Shown in pieces: positions 26,202 to 35,262 of a stretch of DNA of 64,000 bases. Made by a program: the position numbers and the translations under genes. Origin of the DNA: Mycobacteroides franklinii (GTDB taxonomy: Bacteria; Actinomycetota; Actinomycetes; Mycobacteriales; Mycobacteriaceae); contig NZ_MAFQ01000012.1 in NCBI RefSeq assembly GCF_002013895.1, positions 62,001-126,000 on the forward strand, written 5' to 3'. Position 1 is the first letter of the stretch; each line of letters opens with the position of its first letter. The notes beneath the pieces are model-generated. The model had not been told where the DNA came from. It saw only the letters and a program-made list of their open reading frames with translations, and ran no database searches.

Positions 26202-26948
26202 ATGACAAACGATTTCGATCCGGATCCCTACCTGGACACGGTGCAGAGCATCGGGCTTGCTAACCATCGACTCATCGCTCAGCTCGATGCCGAGGCAACT
26301 AATATTCAGCAACGTGCATCTGATGGCGAAGATCGATCGTGGATATGGGATGACCTCAAGGTATGGCGTCGCCGAGTTGATGCGTTTCACTCCCAGTTGC
26401 GACGCGATACCACAGCGCTGGGACGCTTGATCGATGCCAATCGGCGAATAAGAGGACTGGATCAAGACACCGATAGCAGCACTTCAAAACTTGATTTCTC
26501 GGTAGAGAGCAACCGCAATACGCTCCATCCCTTCAAGGATTCGCGATCCCAGGAGGAGTTCGTATCCAGGCTTAACCGGGTCTTCGCGGTACTGCACTCG
26601 CCCGGACGCGGGCCATATTCGAACAGCGAATTTCTAGTATTTATGCGAACCGGGGGCACCGTGGTCTCGGCGCCCTATCTGTCACAGTTGCGGAACGGGC
26701 AGCGCGGGCGGCCTTCGCTGCAGGCGCTGGAAAGCATCGCCCACGCCTTTCGGATCGATGTCCGTTACTTCATCGATAGTGGCTACGCCGACAAGCTTGA
26801 GGCAGATCTGGCGGCACTCGAACTGGCCCAGAACCCGGCGCTGGCCGAGCTGACATCAAAACTGCTCGAGCTGCCGCCGACCATCAGCGATCAACTGCTC
26901 ACCGAGGCGGAGTCGTTCGACCGGCGCAATCAGGCAGCGACGCCCTGA
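26202..26948 (+). CDS. EspR-like HTH regulator with N-terminal extension
   Basis: This is a 248-residue protein. Residues 121-205 closely resemble EspR (Rv3849): RLNRVFAVLHSPGRGPYSNSE, TVVSAPYLSQLRNGQRGRPS and AHAFRIDVRYFID carry the same helices and YLSQLR recognition motif. The C-terminal tail is shorter than EspR's dimerisation helix. The N-terminal 120 residues are helical and not recognised. EspR is a nucleoid-type regulator of ESX-1 genes; this paralogue's targets are unknown. It sits between Rv3041c-like and serB2, where M. tuberculosis has no such gene. The 3' end overlaps yczE by 19 bases. Confidence 0.75.
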   Translation: MTNDFDPDPYLDTVQSIGLANHRLIAQLDAEATNIQQRASDGEDRSWIWDDLKVWRRRVDAFHSQLRRDTTALGRLIDANRRIRGLDQDTDSSTSKLDFSVESNRNTLHPFKDSRSQEEFVSRLNRVFAVLHSPGRGPYSNSEFLVFMRTGGTVVSAPYLSQLRNGQRGRPSLQALESIAHAFRIDVRYFIDSGYADKLEADLAALELAQNPALAELTSKLLELPPTISDQLLTEAESFDRRNQAATP

Positions 26949-27619
26949 GGCGAATCCACCGGCGCGGAGCGTGACTCGGCATCGCGCTGCGTATTCAACA
27001 CCGAACCCCAGCCGCTGACGGCCAGCAGCCGCCGCGGCACCAGCCTCAGTACGAGCTGGATGAGCGGCCCGATACCCAACGCGTAGAGCACGGTTCCGAC
27101 GCCCACGTTCCCGCCGAGCAGCCACCCCGTCCCCACCGCAAGCAGCTCGATGACGGTCCTGATCAGCCGCACGGATCGACCGGTGCGATGCACCAGTCCA
27201 GTTGTCAGTCCATCGCGAGGCCCCGGACCGAGCCCCGCGCCGACGTAGAGCACGGTCGCGACGGCATTGAGCGCGACACCGCCGATAAGGAACGACACCC
27301 GGATCGCCATCGACGGCGACTCCGGTAGCCAGGCAAGGGTGGTATCGACGGCGATCGCAAGGACGATGATGTTGGCGACGGTCCCGATACCAGGCTTGTT
27401 GCGCAATGGGATCCACATGAGAAGCACCACGACCCCGGTCACCGCCGAGGCGAGCCCGATGCTCATTCCGGTGCGCATCGACAATCCCTGATGGAACACA
27501 TCCCACGGATCCAAGCCCAGCCCGGCGCGCACCATGAGCGCCATCGACACCCCGTATAGATACAGACCCACCAGCAGCGCGGTGCCGCGCGCACTCCAAC
27601 CAATCCATTTCCCGGTCAC
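26930..27619 (-). CDS. yczE: YczE-family integral membrane protein
   Basis: This 229-residue protein has about five to six hydrophobic helices and the conserved GLYLYGVSMALMVRAGLGLDPWDVF at the first helix and GPGPRDGLTTGL in the middle, typical of YczE. Its function is unknown, but the family is repeatedly found divergent from a MocR-type regulator, as here. GTG at 27619 is chosen over the ATG at 27673 because GGGAA precedes it and the longer form would cover the operator repeats. Confidence 0.78.
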   Translation of the reverse strand: MTGKWIGWSARGTALLVGLYLYGVSMALMVRAGLGLDPWDVFHQGLSMRTGMSIGLASAVTGVVVLLMWIPLRNKPGIGTVANIIVLAIAVDTTLAWLPESPSMAIRVSFLIGGVALNAVATVLYVGAGLGPGPRDGLTTGLVHRTGRSVRLIRTVIELLAVGTGWLLGGNVGVGTVLYALGIGPLIQLVLRLVPRRLLAVSGWGSVLNTQRDAESRSAPVDSPQGVAA

Positions 27620-27637
27620 GACACAATTTTCCCGGCC

Positions 27638-27678
27638 AACTGGCTTGTCATTCAATAGCCAGTTGAGCCACACTGGCT
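27638..27678. promoter_or_regulatory. Repeated operator half-sites between yczE and MocR gene
   Basis: AACTGGCT (27638-27645) and AGCCAGTT (27657-27664) are perfect inverted arms; a third half-site CACTGGCT (27671-27678) repeats the first in direct orientation 33 bases away and ends 3 bases before the regulator's ATG. Mixed direct and inverted repeats are typical of MocR-family operators. Occupancy would control both divergent genes. Confidence 0.65.
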
Positions 27679-27681
27679 TTT

Positions 27682-29130
27682 ATGCCTGATCGCGTGGTTA
27701 CTGCCGAAACCCTGGCCCGTCACCTCGGCCAATGGCGCACCGCCGGCTCCGCGGGTCCCGCCTATGGAGCCCTGGCGGACGCGATCAGGCTTCTGGTCAT
27801 CGACGGGCGGCTGCCCTTAGGCGCCCGTATCCCCAGCGAACGAGCACTATCGAGCGCCCTTCATGTCAGCCGTACCACCGTGACGACCGCCTACGCCGAA
27901 CTGCGTGAGAACGGATACCTGCGCGGCCGCCAGGGCGCACGCAGCACCACCGCCCTCCCCGGTCCTGACCGATCACATTCGGCCACAACGGGATTGACAG
28001 GACCCATGGTTGATCTGCAAAATGCCGCCACGGCTGCGCCAGCTGCGGCAGTGCTTGACGCCTACCAGGTGGCGTTGACTAAACTGCCCGCGCATCTTCG
28101 GGGAATAGGTCATGAATTGGTGGGTATTCCGGAGCTGCGCCCCCGGATCGCTGCGCAGTTCACACGACGCGGACTGCCCACGACCGAGGACCAGATCATG
28201 GTGACCTGCGGCGCCCAACAGGCCATCGCACTACTTCTCGGCGCCTTCGTGGATCCCGGTGACAGGGTTCTGGTAGAGCAGCCGAGTTACCACGGCGCGC
28301 TGGACGCAATCGCCCAACGGGGTGCACGTCCGGTTCCCGTACCGATGCATACGCACGAGCGTAAATCGGGCTGGGACATGGCGGGCATGGAGACCACCAT
28401 TCGACAGACGGCCCCAAATCTCGCCTACTTGGTGCTGGACAACCACAATCCCACCGGCCTGACGATGCCGCTGGCGCAGCGAAAGGCTTTGGCCGACATC
28501 ATCTCCCAGACCAGGACCCGCACGGTTGTGGACGAGTCCCTCGTCGGGGTCTGGCATGAGACGCCGACGCCCGCGCCGATGGCCTCGCTAGTATCCCGTC
28601 CCGATCTGGTGGTCACCATCGGATCGATGTCGAAGTCCTTCTGGGGCGGCATGCGGGTCGGCTGGGTTCGCGCCGACCGCACCACCATCGCCCGGCTCGC
28701 CGCGGCGCGTGCGGCCATGGACACGGGAACCCCGATCCTTGAACAGCTGGCCGCCGCCGAGCTCTTGGAACGTGCGGACGAGGTGGAAGCCTTACAGCGT
28801 GGAACTCTTCGTGCGCGCCGCGCGCTGGTGGTGGCCGAGCTGCACCGTCGGCTCCCCGACTGGGAGCTACAGGAAGCCGAAGGCGGCCTATGTATCTGGG
28901 CCCGGCTGCCGGCCCCGATGAGCACCGCGCTTGCCGCCGCGGCCGCACGCCTCGGTGTCCGTATCGCCGCCGGCCCACGATTTGGGGTGGGTGGGTCGCT
29001 GGAACGCTTTGTGCGGGTGCCGTTCACACAACATGACGATGAGTTACTGCGCGGCGTGGAGTTACTGGCTCAAGCCTGGCGCACCGTGACCGGCGCTCTG
29101 CCGCTTACCGATTCGACGATGGTGGGCTAG
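27682..29130 (+). CDS. MocR-family (GntR HTH plus aminotransferase fold) regulator
   Basis: This 482-residue protein has an N-terminal GntR winged helix (residues about 15-85: GALADAIRLLVIDGRLPLG, then RALSSALHVSRTTVTTAY) joined to a fold-type I aminotransferase domain. The PLP-binding lysine is K318 in GSMSKSFWGGMRVG, and DNHNPTGLTMP forms the cofactor pocket. PdxR/YczR-type proteins sense PLP or a ligand. It is divergent from yczE across shared repeats, and the ATG lies right after the third half-site, so the mRNA may be leaderless. Confidence 0.88.
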   Translation: MPDRVVTAETLARHLGQWRTAGSAGPAYGALADAIRLLVIDGRLPLGARIPSERALSSALHVSRTTVTTAYAELRENGYLRGRQGARSTTALPGPDRSHSATTGLTGPMVDLQNAATAAPAAAVLDAYQVALTKLPAHLRGIGHELVGIPELRPRIAAQFTRRGLPTTEDQIMVTCGAQQAIALLLGAFVDPGDRVLVEQPSYHGALDAIAQRGARPVPVPMHTHERKSGWDMAGMETTIRQTAPNLAYLVLDNHNPTGLTMPLAQRKALADIISQTRTRTVVDESLVGVWHETPTPAPMASLVSRPDLVVTIGSMSKSFWGGMRVGWVRADRTTIARLAAARAAMDTGTPILEQLAAAELLERADEVEALQRGTLRARRALVVAELHRRLPDWELQEAEGGLCIWARLPAPMSTALAAAAARLGVRIAAGPRFGVGGSLERFVRVPFTQHDDELLRGVELLAQAWRTVTGALPLTDSTMVG

Positions 29131-29155
29131 CGGCTGACCCGCTCGCGCCGGGCGG

Positions 29156-30391
29156 TCAGTTGTCGGGGATGTTGACGCGGCGCACGCCACCGTCGACGGC
29201 ATCGGCGGCCTCGATCTCGGCGCGAGTGATGCCGAGGATGAACAGCACCACGTCCAGATATGGCTGGCTTACCGAGGCGTCGGCCACCTTCCGCAGTGCC
29301 GGTTTGGCATTAAAGGCCACACCGAGTCCTGCCGCGGAAAGCATGTCGATATCGTTCGCACCGTCTCCGACGGCGACAGTCTGCGCCAGCGGAACGCCGG
29401 CCTCATAGGCAAACTGGCGCAGCGCCTTGGCCTTACCAGGACGATCCACGACCTCCCCGATCACCCGGCCGGTGAGCTTGCCGTCCACGATCTCCAACAC
29501 ATTGGCAGCCACGAAGTCGAGAGCCAGTTCGTGGGCCAGTGGATCGATCACCTGCCGGAATCCACCCGAGACCACACCGCACGAGTAGCCCAGCCGACGC
29601 AAGGTCCGGATGGTGGTGCGGGCACCCGGGGTGAGCACCAACTCATCGGCGACTTCATCAAGCACCGATTCGGGGAGCCCGGCCAAAGTGGCCACTCGCT
29701 GATGCAGCGATTCGGCGAAGTCCAGTTCTCCGCGCATGGCGGCCTCGGTGATGGCGGCGACCTGTTCACGTGCCCCGGCCCGATCGGCCAGCATCTCAAT
29801 GACCTCGCCCTGGATCAGGGTCGAGTCCACGTCGAACACGATGAGCCGCTTGGCGCGCCGGTCCAGACTGCTGTGTTCGACCGCGATATCCACCGGCTCG
29901 TCAACAGCCACCTGGGCCATGGCGGTGTGCAGATCGACATCGGTGAGCTGGTCCTGCGGGACGGTAACTCGCAGTTCCAAGCCCGTCACCGGGTAGTCGG
30001 CGATGCCACGGATCAGGTCGATATTGATCCCCAGAGTGGCCAACTCCCGAGCCACCGCGGCAAAGGCGCGCGCAGTCACCGGCCGACCGAGCACCACGAT
30101 GGTGTGCGTCGAGGGGTCCTTGATCACCGAGCTGTCCCCGCCGAATTCGACGTCGACATTGAACCCGAGGGTGTGCATGGCCTCTTCGAGTTCGTCTTGC
30201 AGCGCTTCGATTGCCTCGCTGCGGCCCTGCGCCTTGACCAGCACACCGAGCGTCAACTTGCCGCGGATGACGACCTGTTCGACATTCAGCAGCTCGACAC
30301 CGTGGCGGGACAACACCGCCATGAGCACCGAGGTGACACCGGGCTTATCGGCCCCGGTGACGGTGACAAGAACCGTGACGCGATCACTCAC
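29156..30391 (-). CDS. serB2: Phosphoserine phosphatase with two ACT domains
   Basis: This 411-residue protein matches SerB2 (Rv3042c). Two N-terminal ACT domains (about 1-80 and 90-170) bind serine or other effectors. The HAD phosphatase follows, with the nucleophile in VFDVDSTLIQGE, motif II in VVSGGFRQV, the Lys of PGKAKAL and the closing VAVGDGANDIDML. It dephosphorylates O-phosphoserine in serine synthesis; the M. tuberculosis enzyme is also exported into host cells. It lies 18 bases downstream of ctaD on the same strand. Confidence 0.95.
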   Translation of the reverse strand: MSDRVTVLVTVTGADKPGVTSVLMAVLSRHGVELLNVEQVVIRGKLTLGVLVKAQGRSEAIEALQDELEEAMHTLGFNVDVEFGGDSSVIKDPSTHTIVVLGRPVTARAFAAVARELATLGINIDLIRGIADYPVTGLELRVTVPQDQLTDVDLHTAMAQVAVDEPVDIAVEHSSLDRRAKRLIVFDVDSTLIQGEVIEMLADRAGAREQVAAITEAAMRGELDFAESLHQRVATLAGLPESVLDEVADELVLTPGARTTIRTLRRLGYSCGVVSGGFRQVIDPLAHELALDFVAANVLEIVDGKLTGRVIGEVVDRPGKAKALRQFAYEAGVPLAQTVAVGDGANDIDMLSAAGLGVAFNAKPALRKVADASVSQPYLDVVLFILGITRAEIEAADAVDGGVRRVNIPDN

Positions 30392-30409
30392 AGCTGAGTA
30401 TCGCGGCCG

Positions 30410-32107
30410 TTATTTGTGACCGCCACCCACGTGCGCCTCGGCACGCATGCGTTCGGACATGTGTGGGTAGTGCAGCTCGAACGCCGGGCGCTCCGAACGG
30501 ATCCGGGGCAGCTCAGAGAAGTTGTGCCGCGGCGGCGGGCAGCTGGTGGCCCACTCCAGGGAGTTGCCGTAGCCCCACGGGTCATCGACCGTGACGACTT
30601 CGCCGTAGCGGTAGCTCTTGAAGACGTTCCACAGGAACGGCAGCGTCGAGGCACCCAGGATGAAGGCACCCACCGTCGAGAACGAGTTCAGGAAGGTGAA
30701 GCCGTCGGTGGGCAGGTAGTCCGCGTACCGACGCGGCATGCCCTGGTTGCCCAGCCAGTGCTGCACCAGGAACGTGGAGTGGAAGCCGATGAAGGTGAGC
30801 CAGAAGTGGAACTTGCCGAGGCGCTCGTCGAGCAGCCGGCCCGTCATCTTCGGGAACCAGAAGTAGATACCGGCGTAGGTCGCGAACACGATGGTGCCGA
30901 AGAGCACATAGTGGAAGTGCGCGATCACGAAGTACGAGTCGGTGACGTGGAAGTCGACCGGGGGCATGGCCAGCAGTACGCCGGTCAGACCACCGAAGAG
31001 GAAGGTGACCAGGAAGCCCACCGAGAAGATCATCGGGGTCTCGAAGGTCAACTGCCCCTTCCACATGGTGCCGATCCAGTTGAAGAACTTGATACCGGTC
31101 GGAACCGCGATCAGGAACGTCATGAAGGAGAAGAACGGCAGCAACACGGCGCCGGTGGCATACATGTGGTGCGCCCACACCGCGATGGACAGCGCCGCGA
31201 TACCCAGCGTCGCGTAGATCAGCGTGGTGTAGCCGAAGATCGGCTTGCGGCTGAACACCGGGAAGATCTCCGAGACGATGCCGAAGAACGGCAGCGCGAT
31301 GATGTACACCTCGGGGTGTCCGAAGAACCAGAACAAGTGCTGCCACAGCAGAACACCACCGTTGGCGGGGTCGAAGACGTGGGCGCCCAGGTGGCGGTCG
31401 GCGGCCAGGCCGAACAGCGCGGCGGTCAGCAGCGGGAAGGCCAGCAGCACCAGCACGCTGGTCACCAGGATGTTCCAGGTGAAGATCGGCATCCGGAACA
31501 TCGTCATACCGGGGGCACGCATACACACGACCGTGGTGATCATGTTGACGGCACCCAGGATGGTGCCCAGACCACCGACGGCCAGGCCCATGATCCACAA
31601 GTCGGCGCCGGCACCCGGTGAGTGGATGGCATCGGTCAGCGGGGTGTAGGCGGTCCAGCCGAAGTCGGCGGCACCACCGGGAGTGATGAAGCCGGCGATA
31701 CCGATCAGGGCACCGAACAGGAAGAGCCAGAAGGAGAAAGCGTTCAGACGCGGGAAGGCGACGTCCGGGGCGCCGATCTGCAGCGGCAACACCACGTTCG
31801 CGAAGCCGAACACGATGGGCGTCGCGTAGAAGAGCAGCATCACAGTGCCGTGCATGGTGAACAGCTGGTTGAACTGCTCGTTGGACAGGAACTGCAACCC
31901 CGGCACGGCGAGCTCGGCGCGCATGAACAGCGCCATCAAGCCACCAATGAGGAAGAACGCGAAGCAGGCGACCAGGTACATGATGCCGATCAACTTGTGA
32001 TCGGTGGTCGTGAGCAAGCGATAGATCAGCGTGCCCCGTGCGCCCATACGGGGCGGGAACGGGCGGCTGGCCTGCAATCCACCAATCGGGGGTGCTTCGG
32101 CGGTCAC
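30410..32107 (-). CDS. ctaD: Cytochrome c oxidase subunit I
   Basis: This 565-residue protein has twelve transmembrane helices and the haem-copper oxidase motifs: FTMHGTVMLL (low-spin haem ligand), WFFGHPEVYI (CuB His and cross-linked Tyr), VWAHHMYATG (CuB pair) and DSYFVIAHFHYVLFG (haem a3 and haem a ligands). It matches CtaD (Rv3043c) of the bcc-aa3 supercomplex, the main respiratory proton pump of mycobacteria. It is transcribed leftward with serB2 and divergent from fecB. Confidence 0.97.
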   Translation of the reverse strand: MTAEAPPIGGLQASRPFPPRMGARGTLIYRLLTTTDHKLIGIMYLVACFAFFLIGGLMALFMRAELAVPGLQFLSNEQFNQLFTMHGTVMLLFYATPIVFGFANVVLPLQIGAPDVAFPRLNAFSFWLFLFGALIGIAGFITPGGAADFGWTAYTPLTDAIHSPGAGADLWIMGLAVGGLGTILGAVNMITTVVCMRAPGMTMFRMPIFTWNILVTSVLVLLAFPLLTAALFGLAADRHLGAHVFDPANGGVLLWQHLFWFFGHPEVYIIALPFFGIVSEIFPVFSRKPIFGYTTLIYATLGIAALSIAVWAHHMYATGAVLLPFFSFMTFLIAVPTGIKFFNWIGTMWKGQLTFETPMIFSVGFLVTFLFGGLTGVLLAMPPVDFHVTDSYFVIAHFHYVLFGTIVFATYAGIYFWFPKMTGRLLDERLGKFHFWLTFIGFHSTFLVQHWLGNQGMPRRYADYLPTDGFTFLNSFSTVGAFILGASTLPFLWNVFKSYRYGEVVTVDDPWGYGNSLEWATSCPPPRHNFSELPRIRSERPAFELHYPHMSERMRAEAHVGGGHK

Positions 32108-32310
32108 GGCTCCTCCGTTTCCTTGTAGCGCGCAGTCGATCTAGTGACTGCATGTCTGCCGTGAATCCTAGCCCGCGTCACCCCCGATCGCGGAGCGGGT
32201 CCTACACAGAGTCGTACTTGGGGCCGATTCTGATCCATCCGAACGTGGTCACCGGGCCCTTTCGCGGTCCTACCCGCGTGTTCGCGACCCCGCCCGGTAA
32301 GTTCAGACGG

Positions 32311-33351
32311 GTGCAGACAGTGAGGCTCAAGGGGGCCGCAGCCACGTTGGCAGCACTCCTTTCGGTGACGGTGGCGAGCTGTACCGAGAAACCCACCAAT
32401 GAGACCCCGAGCACCCTGGCCACCAGCACGACGAAGATCGCCGGCGCGGGAGTGCTGGGTAATGCGCGTAAGCCCGACGAGTCCTGCGCGAAGGATGCCG
32501 CGGCTGTCGACCCGTCCGCACCGCGCGAGGTACGCCATGCCCAGGGCGAGACCGAAGTTCCCGAGGATGCCAAACGCATCGTGGTGCTGGATGCCGGAGC
32601 GATCGACACGCTGTGCGCGTTGGGATTGCAAGACCGGATTGTCGGCGTGGGACTGGCGGACCGCGCCACTACTCCCCCGTCCTACCTGGGCACCACGGTC
32701 CACAACCTGCCCCCGATCGGCCCTATGGCATCCCCGGATCTGGCCAAGATCGGGGCCGCCAAGCCCGACCTGATCCTGAGTTCGGCCGGTGATCAGAATT
32801 CCTACCTCGACCTGAGTGCCATCGCACCCACCGTGATCGTGTCGGGACACGACCTTGCCGAGCACGTTCGCTTGGTGGGCAAGGCCACCAGGCGAACCGC
32901 CGACACCGACAAGCTCTGGGCCGGGTTCCTCGACGCCGCCAAAAAGGTGGGACGCGAGAACGACGCCGCCCATTTCCAGGCCTCGATTGTCCAGTTCACC
33001 GATCAGACGGTGCGGGTGTACGGCGCCAACAACTTCCCCGCGTCGGTGCTTGCCACCGTGGGACTGGATCGCCCTGCCACCCAACGGTTTACCGATACCC
33101 CGTTCGTAGAGATCAGCACCGAGGACTTCACGGCGGCCGACGGCGACATCGTCTACGTCTCGTTCACCAGCCCGTCGGCCAAGGATCGCGCCGCGCGGAT
33201 TTTCGGGACCAAGCCCTGGATGGCGCTCGGCGCCACACACGACAACCGGGTGTTCGCGGTCAACAACGAGATCTGGCAGACCGGGGACGGAATCGTCGCG
33301 GCGCGCGCGATTCTCGACGACTTGCAGTGGGTCAACGCGCCCATCAACTAG
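32311..33351 (+). CDS. fecB: Iron-siderophore-type periplasmic binding lipoprotein
   Basis: This 346-residue lipoprotein matches FecB (Rv3044). The signal peptide ends in the lipobox VASC, followed by a disordered Thr/Ser/Lys linker, then the two-lobed class III binding fold (KRIVVLDAGAIDTLCALGLQDRIVGVG at the start of the lobe; SPDLAKIGAAKPDLIL later). It probably captures Fe(III) complexes or haem outside the membrane. GTG at 32311 is used, with GTG at 32320 equally possible. No matching permease is nearby. Confidence 0.88.
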   Translation: MQTVRLKGAAATLAALLSVTVASCTEKPTNETPSTLATSTTKIAGAGVLGNARKPDESCAKDAAAVDPSAPREVRHAQGETEVPEDAKRIVVLDAGAIDTLCALGLQDRIVGVGLADRATTPPSYLGTTVHNLPPIGPMASPDLAKIGAAKPDLILSSAGDQNSYLDLSAIAPTVIVSGHDLAEHVRLVGKATRRTADTDKLWAGFLDAAKKVGRENDAAHFQASIVQFTDQTVRVYGANNFPASVLATVGLDRPATQRFTDTPFVEISTEDFTAADGDIVYVSFTSPSAKDRAARIFGTKPWMALGATHDNRVFAVNNEIWQTGDGIVAARAILDDLQWVNAPIN

Positions 33352-33402
33352 ATCACCGGGCGCACTACTCCTGCCCGCCGCCCCAGGCGCTACGCTCCCG
33401 GC

Positions 33403-33681
33403 ATGTACCACGTACTGCAGCTGACCTACACCCAACCGATCGATGTCGTGGACGGTGTCCGCCCCGCACATCTGGAGTGGCTCGACGGAGAGATCGCGGC
33501 AGGCACCTTGCTGATCAGCGGCCGCAACGAGGCTGGCACCGGCGGCATTCTGATCACCGGTGACATCAGCGCCGAGCAGGCCGAGGCCCTGATCGCCGCC
33601 GATCCATACACCGCGGCCGGGGTCGCCGAGTACACCCGAACCGGCTTCAACGCGGGCCGCAAGTCGGAGGTAATCCCATGA
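33403..33681 (+). CDS. YciI-related small protein
   Basis: This 92-residue single-domain protein has the YCII dimeric alpha-beta barrel pattern (HVLQLTYT, HLEWLDGEIAAGTLLISGR, ITGDISAEQAEALIAADPY). Members are often linked to detoxification or signalling, with no fixed reaction. It overlaps the following DUF385 gene by ATGA, so the two are co-translated. Confidence 0.78.
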   Translation: MYHVLQLTYTQPIDVVDGVRPAHLEWLDGEIAAGTLLISGRNEAGTGGILITGDISAEQAEALIAADPYTAAGVAEYTRTGFNAGRKSEVIP

Positions 33682-34190
33682 GCGACAGGGGTTTTCCCGA
33701 GAATCGTTGGGGCAACCCCGACAGCACGCTGTCCCGGATCGCCGCCAAGTTCGCGGCCACCAAGCCGGGTTCGTGGGCGATTCGCAAGCTGACCCCGCTG
33801 GACCGTGCGGTGATGGAGCGCACGGGCAGCCGGTACACCGTGTTGGGCCCGTTGGGATTGTCGACATTGCTACTCACCACGACGGGTCGCAAATCGGGCC
33901 AGCCCCGGGTGTCTCCCCTGCTATACCTTCACGATGGGGATCGAATCGCTCTGGTCGGCAGTAACTTCGGCCAAGAAAAGCACCCGGCATGGACCACGAA
34001 CCTGTTGGCCAATCCCCGCGCCAAGGTGACGCTGGCCGGCCAAACCATCGATGTGGTCGCAACCCTCCTCGAGGGCCCCGAGCGCGACGACTACTACCGG
34101 CGTTTCGAGGCGATGCTGGAGGTGTACTCGGCCTACAAGGGCCGCACCGGTCGGGAGATCAGGGTTTTCGCCCTGGAGCGCACCGCTTAA
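33678..34190 (+). CDS. Deazaflavin (F420)-dependent reductase family protein
   Basis: This 170-residue DUF385 protein has LLTTTGRKSGQPRVSPLLYL (phosphate-binding GRKSG loop), VGSNFGQEKHPAWTTNLLANP and YYRRFEAMLEVYSAYKGRTGR. The fold binds F420H2 or, in some branches, haem or fatty acids. It is coupled to the YciI-like gene by a four-base overlap and followed by a hairpin. One of three members of this family in the window. Confidence 0.86.
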   Translation: MSDRGFPENRWGNPDSTLSRIAAKFAATKPGSWAIRKLTPLDRAVMERTGSRYTVLGPLGLSTLLLTTTGRKSGQPRVSPLLYLHDGDRIALVGSNFGQEKHPAWTTNLLANPRAKVTLAGQTIDVVATLLEGPERDDYYRRFEAMLEVYSAYKGRTGREIRVFALERTA

Positions 34191-34224
34191 AGCTATCCGT
34201 TACGAGCAGTATCCGTACCCCTGG

Positions 34225-34246
34225 TACCAGTCTTGAACTGGTATTT
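34225..34246 (+). terminator. Candidate terminator after the DUF385 gene
   Basis: TACCAGT (34225-34231) and ACTGGTA (34237-34243) form a perfect 7-base stem with a 5-base loop, followed by TTT. It lies 34 bases after the stop codon of the gene at 33678-34190 and before the next ribosome-binding site. Confidence 0.45.
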
Positions 34247-34324
34247 CACGTCAAAAATTGCATAAGTGCCTCAATTCCCCCGCTTCTGGGCTAATGTTCT
34301 CCGCAGCCTGCGGAAGGATGGAAC

Positions 34325-34798
34325 GTGATCCAGGAACGCATCGACATCGCCGTCGCCGCACGGCCGGAGACCATCCTCGAGGTACTCAAGGACGTCGAAT
34401 CCGTCGACGGTTGGCTTCGCCCGCATCTACCGGCATGGCCGCCAGTCACCAGCACCATGACCGTCGTCGAGTCGTTTGACGACGGCTCCCCGCGACTGGT
34501 GCGAACGGTGAGTTCCACACTCGGAATCGCCGACGATTCCTTGACCGAGTACCAGTGGTTTCCCGACGGGTGCCGACTAACGCTGGTGGAAAGCAGAACA
34601 CTGCGCCACAACGTCAGCCGATTCACCGTCGTACCCGATGAGCCCCAATCCCGGCTGACCGCGGATATCTCCCTCGATCTCAAGATCCGACTACCGGGAC
34701 TGCTGGAGCGACAGCTCAAGAAGACTCAGGTCGGATTTGTCCGGAGCTTCCAGCGGGCCCTCGCCGCGGAATCGGCTCGGCGCGAATTATATTCGTAG
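34325..34798 (+). CDS. SRPBCC-family protein
   Basis: This 157-residue protein starts with GTG, GGAAGGA lying about 8 bases upstream. ERIDIAVAARPETILEVLKDVESVDGW is the usual opening of mycobacterial SRPBCC (polyketide cyclase/START-like) proteins, followed by the long antiparallel sheet and a C-terminal helix (KKTQVGFVRSFQRALA). It should bind a hydrophobic ligand; none can be named. It converges with another small protein 10 bases further on. Confidence 0.7.
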   Translation: MIQERIDIAVAARPETILEVLKDVESVDGWLRPHLPAWPPVTSTMTVVESFDDGSPRLVRTVSSTLGIADDSLTEYQWFPDGCRLTLVESRTLRHNVSRFTVVPDEPQSRLTADISLDLKIRLPGLLERQLKKTQVGFVRSFQRALAAESARRELYS

Positions 34799-34808
34799 CG
34801 AGTCGGGT

Positions 34809-35225
34809 TCAGCGCTGGCGTGAGCCCACGGTCTGGCGCTTCACCGAGCGCAAGATGTGATTGGTCGCCAACACATGTCCGCGCGTGCCGATCACGAGCG
34901 CCCGATAGAGCCGACCACGCAGCCCCGGAAAGTCCGCATAGGTCTGCGCACGCAGCTGGGTACTGCCGTCACGGGTTTCACCAAGCTCGAACACCAGCTC
35001 ATATCGCGAAAAACGATGCTGTCCAGCCAAACTCAGCCGATGTTCGGGCTCCACACCGTCGACTGCAAACCCCGCGCGCGGATGCGCACCCAGCAACCCG
35101 CCGAGCGCACTGTGCTCAGCGGATCTCAAAAACGCGTCGACGTAGCCCTGCAGACCCTCCCACACCCGGCCCCGCGGCGCGTCGATGCGGATCGCATGCT
35201 CGTCAATATAGGATAGATGTTCCAT
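34809..35225 (-). CDS. Small SRPBCC-like protein of unknown function
   Basis: This 138-residue protein begins MEHLSYIDEHAIRIDAPRGRVWEGL, a typical SRPBCC opening strand and helix. HRFSRYELVFELGETRDGSTQLRA and FPGLRGRLYRALVIGTRGH complete a sheet-helix pattern. It is divergent from a TetR gene across 37 bases and may be a target of that regulator. Family assignment is tentative. Confidence 0.6.
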   Translation of the reverse strand: MEHLSYIDEHAIRIDAPRGRVWEGLQGYVDAFLRSAEHSALGGLLGAHPRAGFAVDGVEPEHRLSLAGQHRFSRYELVFELGETRDGSTQLRAQTYADFPGLRGRLYRALVIGTRGHVLATNHILRSVKRQTVGSRQR

Positions 35226-35262
35226 ATCTTATGGTCTACCAGAACTAGGACGAATATTCCAG

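Noticed and set aside
30416..32153. Long frames on both strands over ctaD
   Set aside because: Composition is Arg/His/Gly-rich with no family pattern; ctaD itself is unmistakable.
32104..33867. 587-residue minus-strand frame opposite fecB
   Set aside because: Repetitive charged sequence without motifs; fecB on the plus strand has a lipobox and binding-protein fold.
35205..35262. Possible TetR operator between the SRPBCC-like and TetR genes
   Set aside because: Only 4-base arms (GATA/TATC) could be found, too weak to call.
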